Assembly: GCA_964504195.1 (NCBI GenBank)
Contig: CAZDDI010000001.1
Location: 1 to 64,000 of the forward strand
Source of the DNA: CAZDDI01 sp964504195
GTDB lineage: Bacteria > Chloroflexota > Anaerolineae > B4-G1 > SLSP01
Length of the DNA: 64,000 nt
Reading direction: 5' to 3'
Positions 40,862 through 51,600 of this stretch are shown here, in pieces. The notes beneath the pieces were generated by a model, which saw only the letters and a list, made by a program, of their open reading frames with translations, was not told the DNA's origin and made no database searches. The translations under genes and the position numbers were made by a program. The stretch's first letter is position 1. Each line of letters begins with the position of its first letter.

Positions 40862-43800
40862 ATGTCATTTGCAGGTTTTAGAGGGGGTTCCTTGCATCTC
40901 TTATTGATTGCACCGCCCGGCTTACGTCGAGATGAGCTACTGGCTGTGTTGCAGGCCGGGGGTGAAATCGTGCTTGAAGACGCTTCGAGCCTTGCCGATG
41001 CTCAGGATATATTGGCGCAAGGCACACTGGATATACTATTGTGGCTGATAGACGCGCCCAATTCTGGGTGGAGCATTGAGGTTCATACGTTACAACAACG
41101 CTATCCGACGCTGGCAATCATTGCTGCCGGCGACCACGCTATACCACCAGACTTACCGAACAGTATACCCTGGTTATCCCTACCCGATCTCGCTGATGAC
41201 ACCACGCTGCGAACTTATCTCAAGACTGCCTACCACACGTTCCACCAGCGGTTTCTCACAGAGGGCAACTCCGAGCGCTTTGCGTGGTTCGCACAGATAC
41301 CTCTCCCGCTGCTACTGCTGGATGCCAATGGCTATATCCTAAGAGTCAATGCGCTGGCCTCTGCGCTGTTACACGCGCCCGAAGGCACATTACGCGGACA
41401 GCATCTTACGCGTTGCCTGGGACTGTATGCCCCTGATACTACCTCGGCCATTGAAGTAAGTCGCACATGGTTGAAAATTGCGCGCGAGGGCAACCGCGTT
41501 GAACAGCGCGCTTATTACTGCGATAATGAGAAAACCGGCAACGAAGTAGGGTTCCTGCTCTTCTTGTATGCCGCTCAACCGTATCAAAATTTCTTTTTGT
41601 TGATTATACGTGATGTCATCGGTGAACTGCGCTATCAGCAACAATTGGAAGTGCTCAGCCAGCTGGCGCAACGAGCTTTTCAAGACCTTGACTTACCGGT
41701 GTTGCTTCAAGAAGCTGTTACCGAAATCCAACAGCGTTTCAACTACGATAACGTCGGTATCTTTATGCAATACGGTGATCAACTGCGCCTGGAGGCATTA
41801 GCCGGACTGAAGATGCCCGGTGTGACCATTGGCTTGACGATGCCGGTGAGTAAAGGGGTAATTGGATGGACGGTGCGGAATCGGGAGGTCGCGCTGGTAC
41901 CTGATGTAAACCGCGATCCGCGCTTCTATCGGCCTGCCCCCACCAATGCACAATCAGCTATGGCGATTCCCATTGTGGTAGATGATGGCCCGCTGGGCGG
42001 CTTGTATCTTGAAAGCCACCACCTCGATGCGTTTGGGCCTTCGGATGTTTCTACCCTCAGGACGTTTTGCCGCTTGTTGGGATTGATTATCCATCGGCAT
42101 TCCACAGATGCGGCTTTGACCTATCGGGAAAGCGTGCAGCGCACCTTGTTAGAGTTGGCACCGGTGCTGCTCACCGAGTTCGATCTGAACGCGCTCCTGC
42201 AACGCATCATCGAAGAAGCCGTGCGCTTGATTACTACAGCACAGTCCGGCGCGTTATTGCTGTTAGAGGGGGATGTCTTCGCTTTCCGAGGTGTGGTGGG
42301 CTACCCCTCCGAGCTCAAACAGGTATATTTACCTGGCGATCATTACTTCGTACCGAACCTACAACGCGGTGAAATCCTCCACCTTTCCCAACTAGCGCAA
42401 CAGGATGCGCAACGCTTACCGCCGGAAACAGCTGAGGTACTCAAAAAATACGGGTATACGGAAGACATCGTAGAGACATTGGCCGCTCCCTTTGTGCTCA
42501 ATGGCCTATTGCTGGGCTATCTTACCGTAGACACTTATATCCCTGGCACTGCTTTCAATCAAGCGGATGAGAACGCCTTGAACCTTTTCGCCTCACTGGC
42601 CGCTATCGCCATCTACAACGGACGGCTATTCCAGGGGGAGCGCCGTGCGCGTGCGCTGGCTGAGGAATTGCGCCAAATCAGTACCACGCTAAGTGCCACT
42701 CTCAACCTGGAACAAGTGCTCGATCACCTGTTAGAGGCAATCACCGGGCTGATTGCTTGCGATGCCGTTGACATTTTGCTTGTGGAAGACGAACAGGTAT
42801 ATGTGGCGCACGGGCGCGAGCGATTTGGTACTCCGCGTGCCTTACATAACCAGAGTTTCCTGCTCAGTGAGACCCGTAATCTGCATGAGGCGGCTGCACA
42901 ACGTGCCCCGCTCTTGATTGCAGATACACAGACTTTTGATGGTTGGGTAGGAATTCCCGAAGCGGCATGGATACGCGCACAGCTCACCGTCCCAATCTTT
43001 TTGGAACAGAAACTGGTGGGGTTCCTGTGCGCACTCAATAGCACCCCCGGTTCGCTGACGTTGGAAGATGCCGAGCTGTTGGCCGTGCTCGCCCCGATGG
43101 CAGCGATGGCGCTGCACAATGCGCGGCTCTATCAAGCGGAACGTGCCGCCCGCGACCTGGCCGAGACCTTGCAAACTATCGGGGCCACGCTTACGCAAAC
43201 GTTGGATGAAGTAACTATCATCCAACGTGTAGCAGAGCAAATCCCGCAGCTTGTCCCCTTCCACACACTGCTCATCAGCCTGGTTAGAGAGGAAGACCGT
43301 ATTGTAGCTGTGTACGCAAAGGGATTGACGCCAGAAGTTGAGGCGCGTTTTCGCGCAGGCGTCGCCATGCAGACTTTCCCTTTATGGCAAGCATTGGCTG
43401 AATCAGGCGAGAGCCTGTTGCTACCCCACGCCCCTTCCGATCCCCGCTGGGTAGCGCTGGATGATAACGACGATATTTCGGCGCTGGTGGTGCCATTGCG
43501 TACACGCGGGCACATTATCGGCTTCCTCGATCTTACTACGGCACAAACGAATTTTTATCGCCAGCACCATCTCCAAGCATTACAATCGCTGGCCGACCTA
43601 CTGGTGGTCGCACTGAGTAATGCGTATCTATACCAGGAAACCCAACAACGGGTCAACGATCTTGCCGCGATACACCGGCTGGGCGTGGAGACCGGCGCGC
43701 AGCAGTTGCCTGCCGACATCACGCAAGTGACGGTGGATTATGCCCTGGAATTGACCGAAGCCGACGGCGCGGCTTTCTTCGAATACGATCCGCTGATTCA

Positions 43801-45892
43801 ATCGCTCATTCAACGGCAGAGCAGCGGTAATCTGACCCCCTTCGTCGGCTATCAGCTCCCGCCCGGTACAGGAGTAAGCGGGAAAGCCTGGCAGACGCAG
43901 AAGCCGGTATGGGTGCGCGATTATACCACGTTGGAAGCACGCATCGAGACACCCTTGACTGCAACCTTGCACTCGGCACTGGCGTTGCCGGTTACCTGGC
44001 AAACGGAGCGCTTGGGCGCGTTGAGTGTTTTCCGTCAAAGCGCCAAGATGGCCTTTTCGCAGAACGATCTGCGCATCATGCAGCTGCTGGCGCAACAGCT
44101 GGCGGCCACGCTCTACCGCGCCAATCTTTTCCAGGCTTTGCGTCGTGACCGGGATCGCCTGGCGGCGCTAGCTGCGATTGATCAACAAATTATTGCTCTC
44201 TCTGAGACCCCTGCGCAAGCCCTGCTACTAATTCTCGATTATGCGGTAGAACTCTTAGAGCTTCCCAAGGGCTTCATCATGTTACTTGACGACGATCAAC
44301 ACTACACATTTCATAGCCGGGGACTGCTCAATCCCAGCGAGGTGGAGCAGCTATTACCGGCCAACTGGGCGCAAGAGCGGACACTTTACCATCAACATAG
44401 CCACCTGGCATTTACGACTCTCCCCCCCGCTCCTGACGCCTTGCGCGATTGGGCCGCTTCGGAAAACGTGCAGGCGGGACTTAATTTACCACTTAAAATT
44501 CGCGGTGAAGTAGTAGGGGTGCTGGTACTGCTTGATAGTCAGCCCCATCCGTGGGGCCAAGAGGAACTGGATTTGGGGCAAACACTGGCCCGGCAAGCTT
44601 CGATTGCATTGGAGAAAGCGCTGCTCTCACGCGAATTGCGTCTGCGCCTGGAAGAAGCGGAAGTCCTTAACCGTGTATTACAAGCCACCAATACGACGCT
44701 TGATCCCCAAGAGATGTTGCGTATCACCAGCCAGGAATTAGCACAGATCCTACAGGTTCCGCGCGTCACAGCCGCGTTACTCCTTGACCATAGCGAGGGT
44801 TCCGCCACGCTGGCAGCGCCTAAGCCACCCACCTGGATTTTCACGCCACCCGATCAAGCCAGTCGTACACCGTTGCTCCAAGCGATATTGCATCTTCGGC
44901 GCACGCTCGTCTTCAGCGATCTACCCGCCGAGCAACCGGCGTTAGCCGCGGAGCTAGCGGCTCCGATACGCGGCGCGCTGCTCACACCGTTGATGCTACG
45001 TGGCGAGGTGCTAGGGGTCCTCATTGCCGAATCGCCTGAACCGCGCACCTTCACCCCCCGCGAAATCATGTTGAGCGAATCCATCGCGGCTGCGATTACA
45101 CCGGCCCTGGAAAACGCGCACCTCTACCAGGAGACCCAGGCCGCGCACCGGCGCACCGAAGAAGCTTATGACCATTTGCGCCGGTTGGATGCACTCAAAT
45201 CGCAGTTTATTCAGAATGTCTCTCACGAACTGCGCACGCCGCTGGCAATCGTCAAAGGCTATGTAGACCTGGCCCTTGATGAGTCATTCGGCTTTACGAT
45301 GGATGCGCCGCTGCAACAAGCGATGAGCGCTATCCAGACGCATACCAATAACTTGGTGCAGCTAGTGGAATCCATTACTACCCTGGAAGACGCCGAGATA
45401 GAAAATTTTGATCTCCAGCCCCAGCCTATCTTACCCGTGCTGCTCACCGCCCTGCAATCTATCCGCCAGGCGGCTCTACGTAAACAGGTACAAGTGAGCG
45501 TAGATACGCCGCCGCAATTAGCCTGGGTGTTGGTAGACCCACCGCGTCTGGGGCATGCGGTGGGTCATTTGCTGGATAATGCCGTCAAGTTCAACCGCAC
45601 CGGCGGCAAGGTTTTCCTGCGGGCCTGGGTGCAAGACAACGAGGTCAACTGTCAAGTAGCGGATACTGGCGTCGGTATTCCCCAGGCTGAACTGGAGCGC
45701 ATCTTTGATCGTTTTTATCAAGTGGACGGCAGTAGCAGCCGCCAGTACGGCGGCATGGGGCTGGGCTTGTCTATTGTCCGAGAAGTGATTGCGCGTCACG
45801 GAGGTCGGGTATGGGCCGAGAGCGCCGGACACAATCACGGTAGCACGTTGACCTTCGTGTTGCCGGTTTACCATCCCCCGGAGGACGTATGA
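40862..45892 (+). CDS. Multi-GAF sensor histidine kinase
   Basis: A 1676-residue cytosolic kinase. Order: a receiver-like N-terminal domain (about 1-130, no phospho-acceptor Asp in the usual context); a PAS domain (about 137-245, LPLLLLDANGYILRVNALASALL); seven GAF domains (about 265-410, 425-590, 600-755, 765-920, 925-1080, 1090-1250, 1260-1420); HisKA with H1455 in FIQNVSHELRTPLAIVKGY; and HATPase_c with LDNAVKFN, VADTGVGIP and GMGLGLSIVREVI. There is no membrane segment. GAF domains bind cyclic nucleotides, tetrapyrroles or other small ligands; no chromophore cysteine is evident. The stop overlaps the lipoprotein start (ATGA). The start is ATG 40862; no good ribosome-binding site is seen. 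Confidence 0.9.
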   Translation: MSFAGFRGGSLHLLLIAPPGLRRDELLAVLQAGGEIVLEDASSLADAQDILAQGTLDILLWLIDAPNSGWSIEVHTLQQRYPTLAIIAAGDHAIPPDLPNSIPWLSLPDLADDTTLRTYLKTAYHTFHQRFLTEGNSERFAWFAQIPLPLLLLDANGYILRVNALASALLHAPEGTLRGQHLTRCLGLYAPDTTSAIEVSRTWLKIAREGNRVEQRAYYCDNEKTGNEVGFLLFLYAAQPYQNFFLLIIRDVIGELRYQQQLEVLSQLAQRAFQDLDLPVLLQEAVTEIQQRFNYDNVGIFMQYGDQLRLEALAGLKMPGVTIGLTMPVSKGVIGWTVRNREVALVPDVNRDPRFYRPAPTNAQSAMAIPIVVDDGPLGGLYLESHHLDAFGPSDVSTLRTFCRLLGLIIHRHSTDAALTYRESVQRTLLELAPVLLTEFDLNALLQRIIEEAVRLITTAQSGALLLLEGDVFAFRGVVGYPSELKQVYLPGDHYFVPNLQRGEILHLSQLAQQDAQRLPPETAEVLKKYGYTEDIVETLAAPFVLNGLLLGYLTVDTYIPGTAFNQADENALNLFASLAAIAIYNGRLFQGERRARALAEELRQISTTLSATLNLEQVLDHLLEAITGLIACDAVDILLVEDEQVYVAHGRERFGTPRALHNQSFLLSETRNLHEAAAQRAPLLIADTQTFDGWVGIPEAAWIRAQLTVPIFLEQKLVGFLCALNSTPGSLTLEDAELLAVLAPMAAMALHNARLYQAERAARDLAETLQTIGATLTQTLDEVTIIQRVAEQIPQLVPFHTLLISLVREEDRIVAVYAKGLTPEVEARFRAGVAMQTFPLWQALAESGESLLLPHAPSDPRWVALDDNDDISALVVPLRTRGHIIGFLDLTTAQTNFYRQHHLQALQSLADLLVVALSNAYLYQETQQRVNDLAAIHRLGVETGAQQLPADITQVTVDYALELTEADGAAFFEYDPLIQSLIQRQSSGNLTPFVGYQLPPGTGVSGKAWQTQKPVWVRDYTTLEARIETPLTATLHSALALPVTWQTERLGALSVFRQSAKMAFSQNDLRIMQLLAQQLAATLYRANLFQALRRDRDRLAALAAIDQQIIALSETPAQALLLILDYAVELLELPKGFIMLLDDDQHYTFHSRGLLNPSEVEQLLPANWAQERTLYHQHSHLAFTTLPPAPDALRDWAASENVQAGLNLPLKIRGEVVGVLVLLDSQPHPWGQEELDLGQTLARQASIALEKALLSRELRLRLEEAEVLNRVLQATNTTLDPQEMLRITSQELAQILQVPRVTAALLLDHSEGSATLAAPKPPTWIFTPPDQASRTPLLQAILHLRRTLVFSDLPAEQPALAAELAAPIRGALLTPLMLRGEVLGVLIAESPEPRTFTPREIMLSESIAAAITPALENAHLYQETQAAHRRTEEAYDHLRRLDALKSQFIQNVSHELRTPLAIVKGYVDLALDESFGFTMDAPLQQAMSAIQTHTNNLVQLVESITTLEDAEIENFDLQPQPILPVLLTALQSIRQAALRKQVQVSVDTPPQLAWVLVDPPRLGHAVGHLLDNAVKFNRTGGKVFLRAWVQDNEVNCQVADTGVGIPQAELERIFDRFYQVDGSSSRQYGGMGLGLSIVREVIARHGGRVWAESAGHNHGSTLTFVLPVYHPPEDV

Positions 45893-46530
45893 AACGTGGC
45901 TTATCTCTATGGTGGTTTGTACTGGCGTTGCTCACTGCGTGTGTACCGGTGACGCCCACATTACCGGCGGACGAAGGTACACAACCGTTATTGGTAGAGC
46001 GTTTCGCTCCGCCCCATCCAGATTGGGCGCTCTTCGATACGCCCACCGGGGCGGCTTACGCACTGGGCGGGGAGCTATATCTCGAAGATCGGGCTGGCAA
46101 CATGGCCGTCTACACGCCGTTGCTCAACCACACCTGGGATAATGTTGTACTCAGCGTGCGCGTTCGGCAGGTAGAAGGCTCATTCAACAACTGGATGGGG
46201 GTTCTGTGCCGCTATCAAGACGATGTAAACTACTATCTGTTCGCCATCAGCGCCGACGGCTACTACCTCATCTTGCGCGTGGCAGGCGGCGAGACGGTGC
46301 GGTTGGCTGGCCCAGTTGCCAGCGACAGCATCGCGCAGGGTTTGAACACCAATTTACTTGAAGTTCGCTGCGAGGGCAGTACCTTCTCGATGTCGGTCAA
46401 TCGCACCTTTCTGGTCTCGCGCACTGATCCTGTTCTGCCGTCCGGTGGCATCGGGTTGTTTGCGGATGCAGTCGGCGGTAGCGGTACAACCACGGTAGCC
46501 TTCGATCATTTGACCGTGACGACGCCATGA
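45889..46530 (+). CDS. Lipoprotein with LamG/concanavalin-like fold
   Basis: A 213-residue lipoprotein. The signal MKRGLSLWWFVLALLTAC puts the lipidated cysteine at position 18. The mature part looks like a beta-sandwich of the LamG/DUF1080 kind (WDNVVLSVRVRQVEGSFNNWMGVLCRYQDDVNYYLFAISADGYYLILRV, then LLEVRCEGSTFSMSVNRTFL and GGIGLFADAVGG). Such domains bind sugars or act as spacers on the cell surface. It is translationally coupled to the kinase and may be a surface sensor or binding partner. Confidence 0.8.
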   Translation: MKRGLSLWWFVLALLTACVPVTPTLPADEGTQPLLVERFAPPHPDWALFDTPTGAAYALGGELYLEDRAGNMAVYTPLLNHTWDNVVLSVRVRQVEGSFNNWMGVLCRYQDDVNYYLFAISADGYYLILRVAGGETVRLAGPVASDSIAQGLNTNLLEVRCEGSTFSMSVNRTFLVSRTDPVLPSGGIGLFADAVGGSGTTTVAFDHLTVTTP

Positions 46531-46558
46531 CCTCCCTCCCCCTTAGGTGAGATTTACA

Positions 46559-47458
46559 ATGATGTGGAATAGAAATACACACTCGTATGGGAGTCGCTGG
46601 ATGACACGCTTGTGGTGGCTGCTGGCGCTGGTGGGCTACTTTGGCCCCTGGAGCGGGCAGCGTGCCGCGGCGTTAGCATGGAATGCTTATGATTTGTTCG
46701 ATGTACTGCGTGTGTTGCCACAGATTGAAAGCGGCACGCTGCAAATACACCTGCATACGTTACGCCTGCCGCTGCTAGGATTGGGCATACTGTTACCCTT
46801 GCTGTTTGCGGAAACACGTCCGATATTGCGCTGGGGGGCAGGGCTGATGGGGGGAGCTTTGGCCTTGCTCACCTTGCCGCCGTATCCGCATATCGTTACA
46901 GCCTGGCGCACTCCCGGCTGGAACGTGGCCTGGTGGTGGGCGCTGGGTGGGGCAGTTGGATGCGGACTGGCTGCGCTACTGGCTCCGCGATTAGGGTTGT
47001 TCCGACGCTGGTTGATTATTGCGGGGGCACTTGCTACCGGCGTTCCCGCGAGCATCACCTTGACCCGCTTGCTGCCTGCGCTGGAAACGCTCTATGCCCA
47101 CCCGGTGCGCGCCGGGTGGGGATTCTGGCTGTGGAGCACAATGCTCGTGCTACTAATAGTGACGCTGTTGTGGCAGCGTAAGGAGACACCTGCGATGAAG
47201 CAACCGGCTACTCAAGAAATGAAAACCATCCGTACTGTCAAAGCACACTACGAGGCCAGCCTGTTACGCAAGGCCAATGTGGTGGGCGTAGGCATCGGTC
47301 AACGCCAGATCACAGAAGCAGTGTACGAGACCGTGCTGGTGGTCAACGTGACCCACAAAGTTTCGTCCGAAATGCTTGCGCCCGAAGATCGCATTCCGAA
47401 AGAAATCGAGGGTATACCCGTAGATGTGCTACCAGTGGGTAAATTGACGGGAGAGTGA
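46559..47458 (+). CDS. Multi-helix membrane protein with C-terminal VVGVGIG domain
   Basis: A 299-residue protein. The first 215 residues hold about six hydrophobic helices (WWLLALVGYFGPW, LPLLGLGILLPLLFA, MGGALALLTLPPYPH, WWWALGGAVGCGLAALLAP, WLIIAGALATGVPASITL, WGFWLWSTMLVLLIVTLLW). The last 80 residues are soluble: LRKANVVGVGIGQRQI, TVLVVNVTHKV and LAPEDRIPKEIEGIPVDVLPVG. That block recurs as an N-terminal domain of bacterial trypsin-like proteins, here without the protease. ATG 46559 follows AGGTGA; a GTG at 46547 is possible. It is third in the kinase operon, and its stop touches a MITE. Confidence 0.7.
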   Translation: MMWNRNTHSYGSRWMTRLWWLLALVGYFGPWSGQRAAALAWNAYDLFDVLRVLPQIESGTLQIHLHTLRLPLLGLGILLPLLFAETRPILRWGAGLMGGALALLTLPPYPHIVTAWRTPGWNVAWWWALGGAVGCGLAALLAPRLGLFRRWLIIAGALATGVPASITLTRLLPALETLYAHPVRAGWGFWLWSTMLVLLIVTLLWQRKETPAMKQPATQEMKTIRTVKAHYEASLLRKANVVGVGIGQRQITEAVYETVLVVNVTHKVSSEMLAPEDRIPKEIEGIPVDVLPVGKLTGE

Positions 47459-47590
47459 AATGTCATTACGTTAAGACCTGGCAGGTTTCGCCCAAAGCAT
47501 GTTCAGGAGTATGTTACTGGTGAACCAGAGGTTGGCGCAGCGTAAAATCTTCAAATCTGCCAGGTCTAAGTGCTAAACTTAATGCCAGTG
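47458..47590. mobile_element. MITE family A, copy next to a gene end
   Basis: It aligns over its full 133 bp with the copies at 19146 and (inverted) 34651, with ATGTCATTACGTTAAGACCT at the left and CTAAACTTAATGCCAGTG at the right. The left end overlaps the last base of the upstream stop codon. Target duplication is not recognisable. Confidence 0.7.
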
Positions 47591-47650
47591 ACCCACAGCT
47601 CAGTATTTTCTACTTAATAAGCCCTGAACAAAAATCCCCATTTTCTACGC

Positions 47651-47679
47651 TTCAAAAATAGTTTCCGATGCGCTATACT
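47651..47679 (+). promoter_or_regulatory. Possible promoter of the signalling cluster
   Basis: TTCAAA (47651-47656), a 17-bp spacer and TATACT (47674-47679), about 100 nt upstream of ATG 47779. Confidence 0.4.
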
Positions 47680-47778
47680 AAAAGGTAGGTGAGCTTTGGG
47701 CTTCTGTATTTTGCTTGTGTGAAAAACCACATCCCATGCCTGCCAATCGCCTTCATCTTTATAGTAGGGAGTGCATGA

Positions 47779-48588
47779 ATGGAGCCTATCCCAGTTATGC
47801 TGGTAGATGACAACCCGACTTTCCTCAAAATCACGCGGGAGTTTTTGGACTCTAATCCAGACATTAAAGTCATTGGCACTGCCAATGGGGGAGAAGAAGC
47901 CCTGACCAAGATTGAAGGGGTATCTCCTCAAATTGTGTTAGTGGATTTAGCTATGCCGGGCATCTCTGGAACGGACACCATTGCGCTGCTCCGCCTCAAG
48001 CGCCGCGATTTGCGCATCATCGCGCTCACGGTGATGAACACCTACAGTTTCCGCCAGGCCGCACTAGAAGCCGGTGCGGATGTCTTTATCCCCAAAGCCA
48101 ATATGCGCACCGAGCTGCTGCCAGCACTGCGCAGCCTGGCACGCGGCGAGTCGGCCAGCAGTGCGGCCGCCGCCGCCGCCGGAGCCGCTACCGATGTAGG
48201 CCAGTCCCGCGTATTGATTATGGAGGATGACGCCGACCTCGCGCGCTTCTATGCCAAAGCCCTCCGGTTAGCCGGTTATGAAGTGTATCAGGCCGCGACG
48301 TTTACCGAGTCCCAAGCCTTGCTCAATCAACTCCATTTTGATGTGTTGGTATGTGATATTCACCTGGGGCAAGACCTCAGCACGGAGCTATTGCGTGCTC
48401 ATGCAGAGCAATTGCTTGCTGATGGCGCTCAAATCATTATCGTTTCAGGCCACCCCCAATATCGCGCGCTTTGCGCGGGTATGGGGGTAGATCATTTTCT
48501 CGAAAAGCCGGTCACAACCAACGCGCTCATCACGCTGGTAGAGCGGGTAACGGCACGTCCGAAACAACCAGTATCAACCATGTTGTAG
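47779..48588 (+). CDS. Tandem receiver-domain response regulator
   Basis: A 269-residue protein with two receiver domains and no output domain. REC1 (1-125): acidic pair in VMLVDDN, phospho-acceptor D56 in VLVDLAMPG, conserved Thr in IALTVMN and Lys in FIPKAN. An alanine-rich linker (SSAAAAAAGAA) follows. REC2 (140-265): VLIMEDDADL, D193 in LVCDIHLGQ, Ser in IIVSGHP and Lys in FLEKPV. Both domains look functional. It precedes the giant PAS/GAF kinase by 80 bp and may be its phosphate acceptor or a relay. Confidence 0.88.
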   Translation: MEPIPVMLVDDNPTFLKITREFLDSNPDIKVIGTANGGEEALTKIEGVSPQIVLVDLAMPGISGTDTIALLRLKRRDLRIIALTVMNTYSFRQAALEAGADVFIPKANMRTELLPALRSLARGESASSAAAAAAGAATDVGQSRVLIMEDDADLARFYAKALRLAGYEVYQAATFTESQALLNQLHFDVLVCDIHLGQDLSTELLRAHAEQLLADGAQIIIVSGHPQYRALCAGMGVDHFLEKPVTTNALITLVERVTARPKQPVSTML

Positions 48589-48668
48589 AAGGGGAAGCTA
48601 AAAAAGCCCCTTCCCATCGCCCATTTGTCAATTCACTCACAGTTATTATCCCAAAGGAGGAAGGTTAA

Positions 48669-51600
48669 ATGACTAAAAAACCGGCATCTAAGCCAGTATC
48701 AAATGCGCCCCCCGACGCTACTGGCACAGAACAAAAAACGCAAGGAGCGTACGAACTAGAGCTAATACGGTTACGTGAGCTCCTGAGAAACTTGAAAGCC
48801 GTGGATTACCGGATGTCTCTGCCCGACGGGAAATATGAATACATCAGTCCCGATATTGAAGCGGTCACAGGATTCACCCAAGATACTTGTTACAATAATC
48901 CCGTCCTGGTGCAACGCGCTATTCATCCTGATTCCATCCCCTACTTCCAGGAAAAATGGGGGGAATTGATGACGGGGGTGATTGCACCGACTTACGAGTA
49001 CAAGCTCATCACGCCAACGGGCGAAGAGCGGTGGATTCTACAGTCTAACAACGGTGTGTACGATGCTGAGGGAAAGCTCGTCGCTATTGAAGGGCTGATG
49101 CAAGATGTAACGGCACAGAAGCACTTAGAGGGAAGCATTACCCGCGCCTTTAGCCTTTTTGAAACCGGGCCGATAATGATTTTCCGGTGGCAGAATGCCC
49201 CCGGATGGCCGGTAGAATACGTTTCCCGCAACATCACTGACATTTTAGGCTACCCTGCCGAGAAATTAATCAGCGGGGAAGTCCCCTATGCCAGCATTGT
49301 CCATCCCGATGATTTGGCAAAGACTGCGGATGAAGTTGCCGCATATAGTGCTGCTGGCGTACAATCTTTTTCCCAAGAATACCGATTACTCACGGCTACA
49401 GGTGAGGCTCGCTGGTTATATGACCAAACGCGGATCGTGCGCGATAACCAGGGCAACATCACCCACTACGATGGCTACATGCAGGACATCACTGAGCGTA
49501 AAGCAGCGGAAACCGCATTGGAAGCATCCCGGCACAATCTGCGAGCTGTTTTCGACAGTGTTCACGATGCAATTTTCATCCACGACCTGGACGGTAGCAT
49601 CATAGATGTTAATCAGCGGATGATGGAGCTATATGGGGTAAGCCGTGAGGAAGCGTCAACTTTCTCCATTGCAGAAGATTACTCCGCACCTGAAAATCCT
49701 TTGGAAGATCTCTCCAAAACCTGGGAAACTGTAGTAGCGGGCAAAACGGCCGTCTTTGAATGGAAAGCGCGCCGCCCCCATACCGGCGCAGTATTTGACG
49801 CTCAAGTAGTGCTCCGCAGAATTTCACTCGAAGATCGGGATGTTATTCTGGCAAATATCCGCGACATTTCCGAGCGTAAGACTGCCGCCGCCGAGCGCGA
49901 GCGCTTCGCCTCCCGTCTCAATGTGGCCTCGGAAATCGCCACGCAGGTGCAAGCCATCCTCGATCCCGAAGAGCTACTGCAAGCGGTGATTCCGCTCATC
50001 AAGGAGCGGTTCGGGCTGTACTACGTCCACGTTTACACGGTGGATGAAGCCGCGGGCGAACTCAAACTCCGCGCGGGCTATGGCGAGCCGGGGCGCGCCA
50101 TGGTGGAGCGCGGGCACAGCATCCCGCTTGACCGGGAGGCGTCACTGGTTGCCACTGCCGCCCGCACCCAGGCGCCGGTGCTGGTGCAGGACGTAACTGA
50201 AAATCCAGACTTCATGCCCAACCCGCTGCTGCCCGATACCAAATCCGAAGTGGCCGTTCCCGCTATCGCAGGTGGCAAGGTGCTGGGTGTTTTCGATGTA
50301 CAGCACGACAAGACACATTACTTCACCGATGCGGACCTGGACGTATTCCAGACGCTCGCTGGGCAGATTGCCGGTGCTTTCCAGAACGCGGAACTGTTCG
50401 CACAAGTAGAGCAGAACTTGCAGGAAACTGAAGTACGCCTGAACGTAAGCCGCGCGCTGGCAGGCGCAGAGACAGAACAGCAGGTATGGGACACCCTGTT
50501 ATCACAATCTGGGCTGTACCTAGAGGCCGCGTTAGGACTCTACGCCTTCGAGGAAGAGGATGGTAAGAAAATCCAGGTAACGCGGGCCTTTGGCAGTTTC
50601 GATACCGATATCGCTGAGGAAGCCATCGGTACACGCTTCCCCGCCGATGAGTTCGAGGTAACAGCCATCGTAGCAACCGGCGCGTCGTTCATCACGGATA
50701 ATATCTTCACGGATGATCGGATGGGCGCGGGAATGAAAAAAGATGCGCGCAAGCTAGGGTACACCAGCCTGGCCGCCACGCCAATGATGCTAGGCGACAC
50801 GATTGTTGGCTTGATTGTAGCGCACTCTCCACAGGAAGGGTACTTCGATCAGGAAAAACTAAACCTATACGCAACATTGGCGGAACAAGGTGCTGTAGCG
50901 TTACAGGCGGCCCGACTTAACGAAGCAATGCACATGAATGAGGAACGCCTCTCGATGGCGCTGAGGGCCGGGCGTGTGGGCATCTGGGAGTTCTGGCCGC
51001 AGCAGAACAAGGTATACTATAACCCCACCTGGTACACGATGCTGGGCTACGCGCCCTACGAATTACCACAAGACCTGAACACCTGGGCGGCACTGCTGCA
51101 TCCTGAAGATGCGCCGCGCGCCAACGAGGTCGTGATGGCCGGAGTGCAAGCGGGTGAAGACTTCCATTTGCAATTCCGCATGAAGACCAAGTCCGGCGAG
51201 TGGCGCTGGATTCAGGCGCACGGCTATGTGACTGAGCGCACCCCAGAAGGCATGGGGGAACGGCTCATCGGCACGCATACCGACATCACAGAGCAGCACT
51301 TGGCAGAAGAATCCCTCCGCGCAAACGAGGAACGGCTTTCACTGGCGTTGGAATCCGGGCGTGTGGGTATCTGGGAGTTCTGGCCGCAGAAAAACGAGGT
51401 CTACTTCAACCCTACCTGGTACACAATGTTGGGCTACGAACCGTATGAGTTGACGCCGGATTTGGGAACTTGGGCCGCATTGCTGCACCCTGATGATGCA
51501 GCGCACGCCAGTGAGATTATCCAACAGAGCGTCCAATCAGGAACTGACTTCCACATGCAGTTCCGGATGAAAACCAAAGCGGGCGATTGGCGTTGGATTC

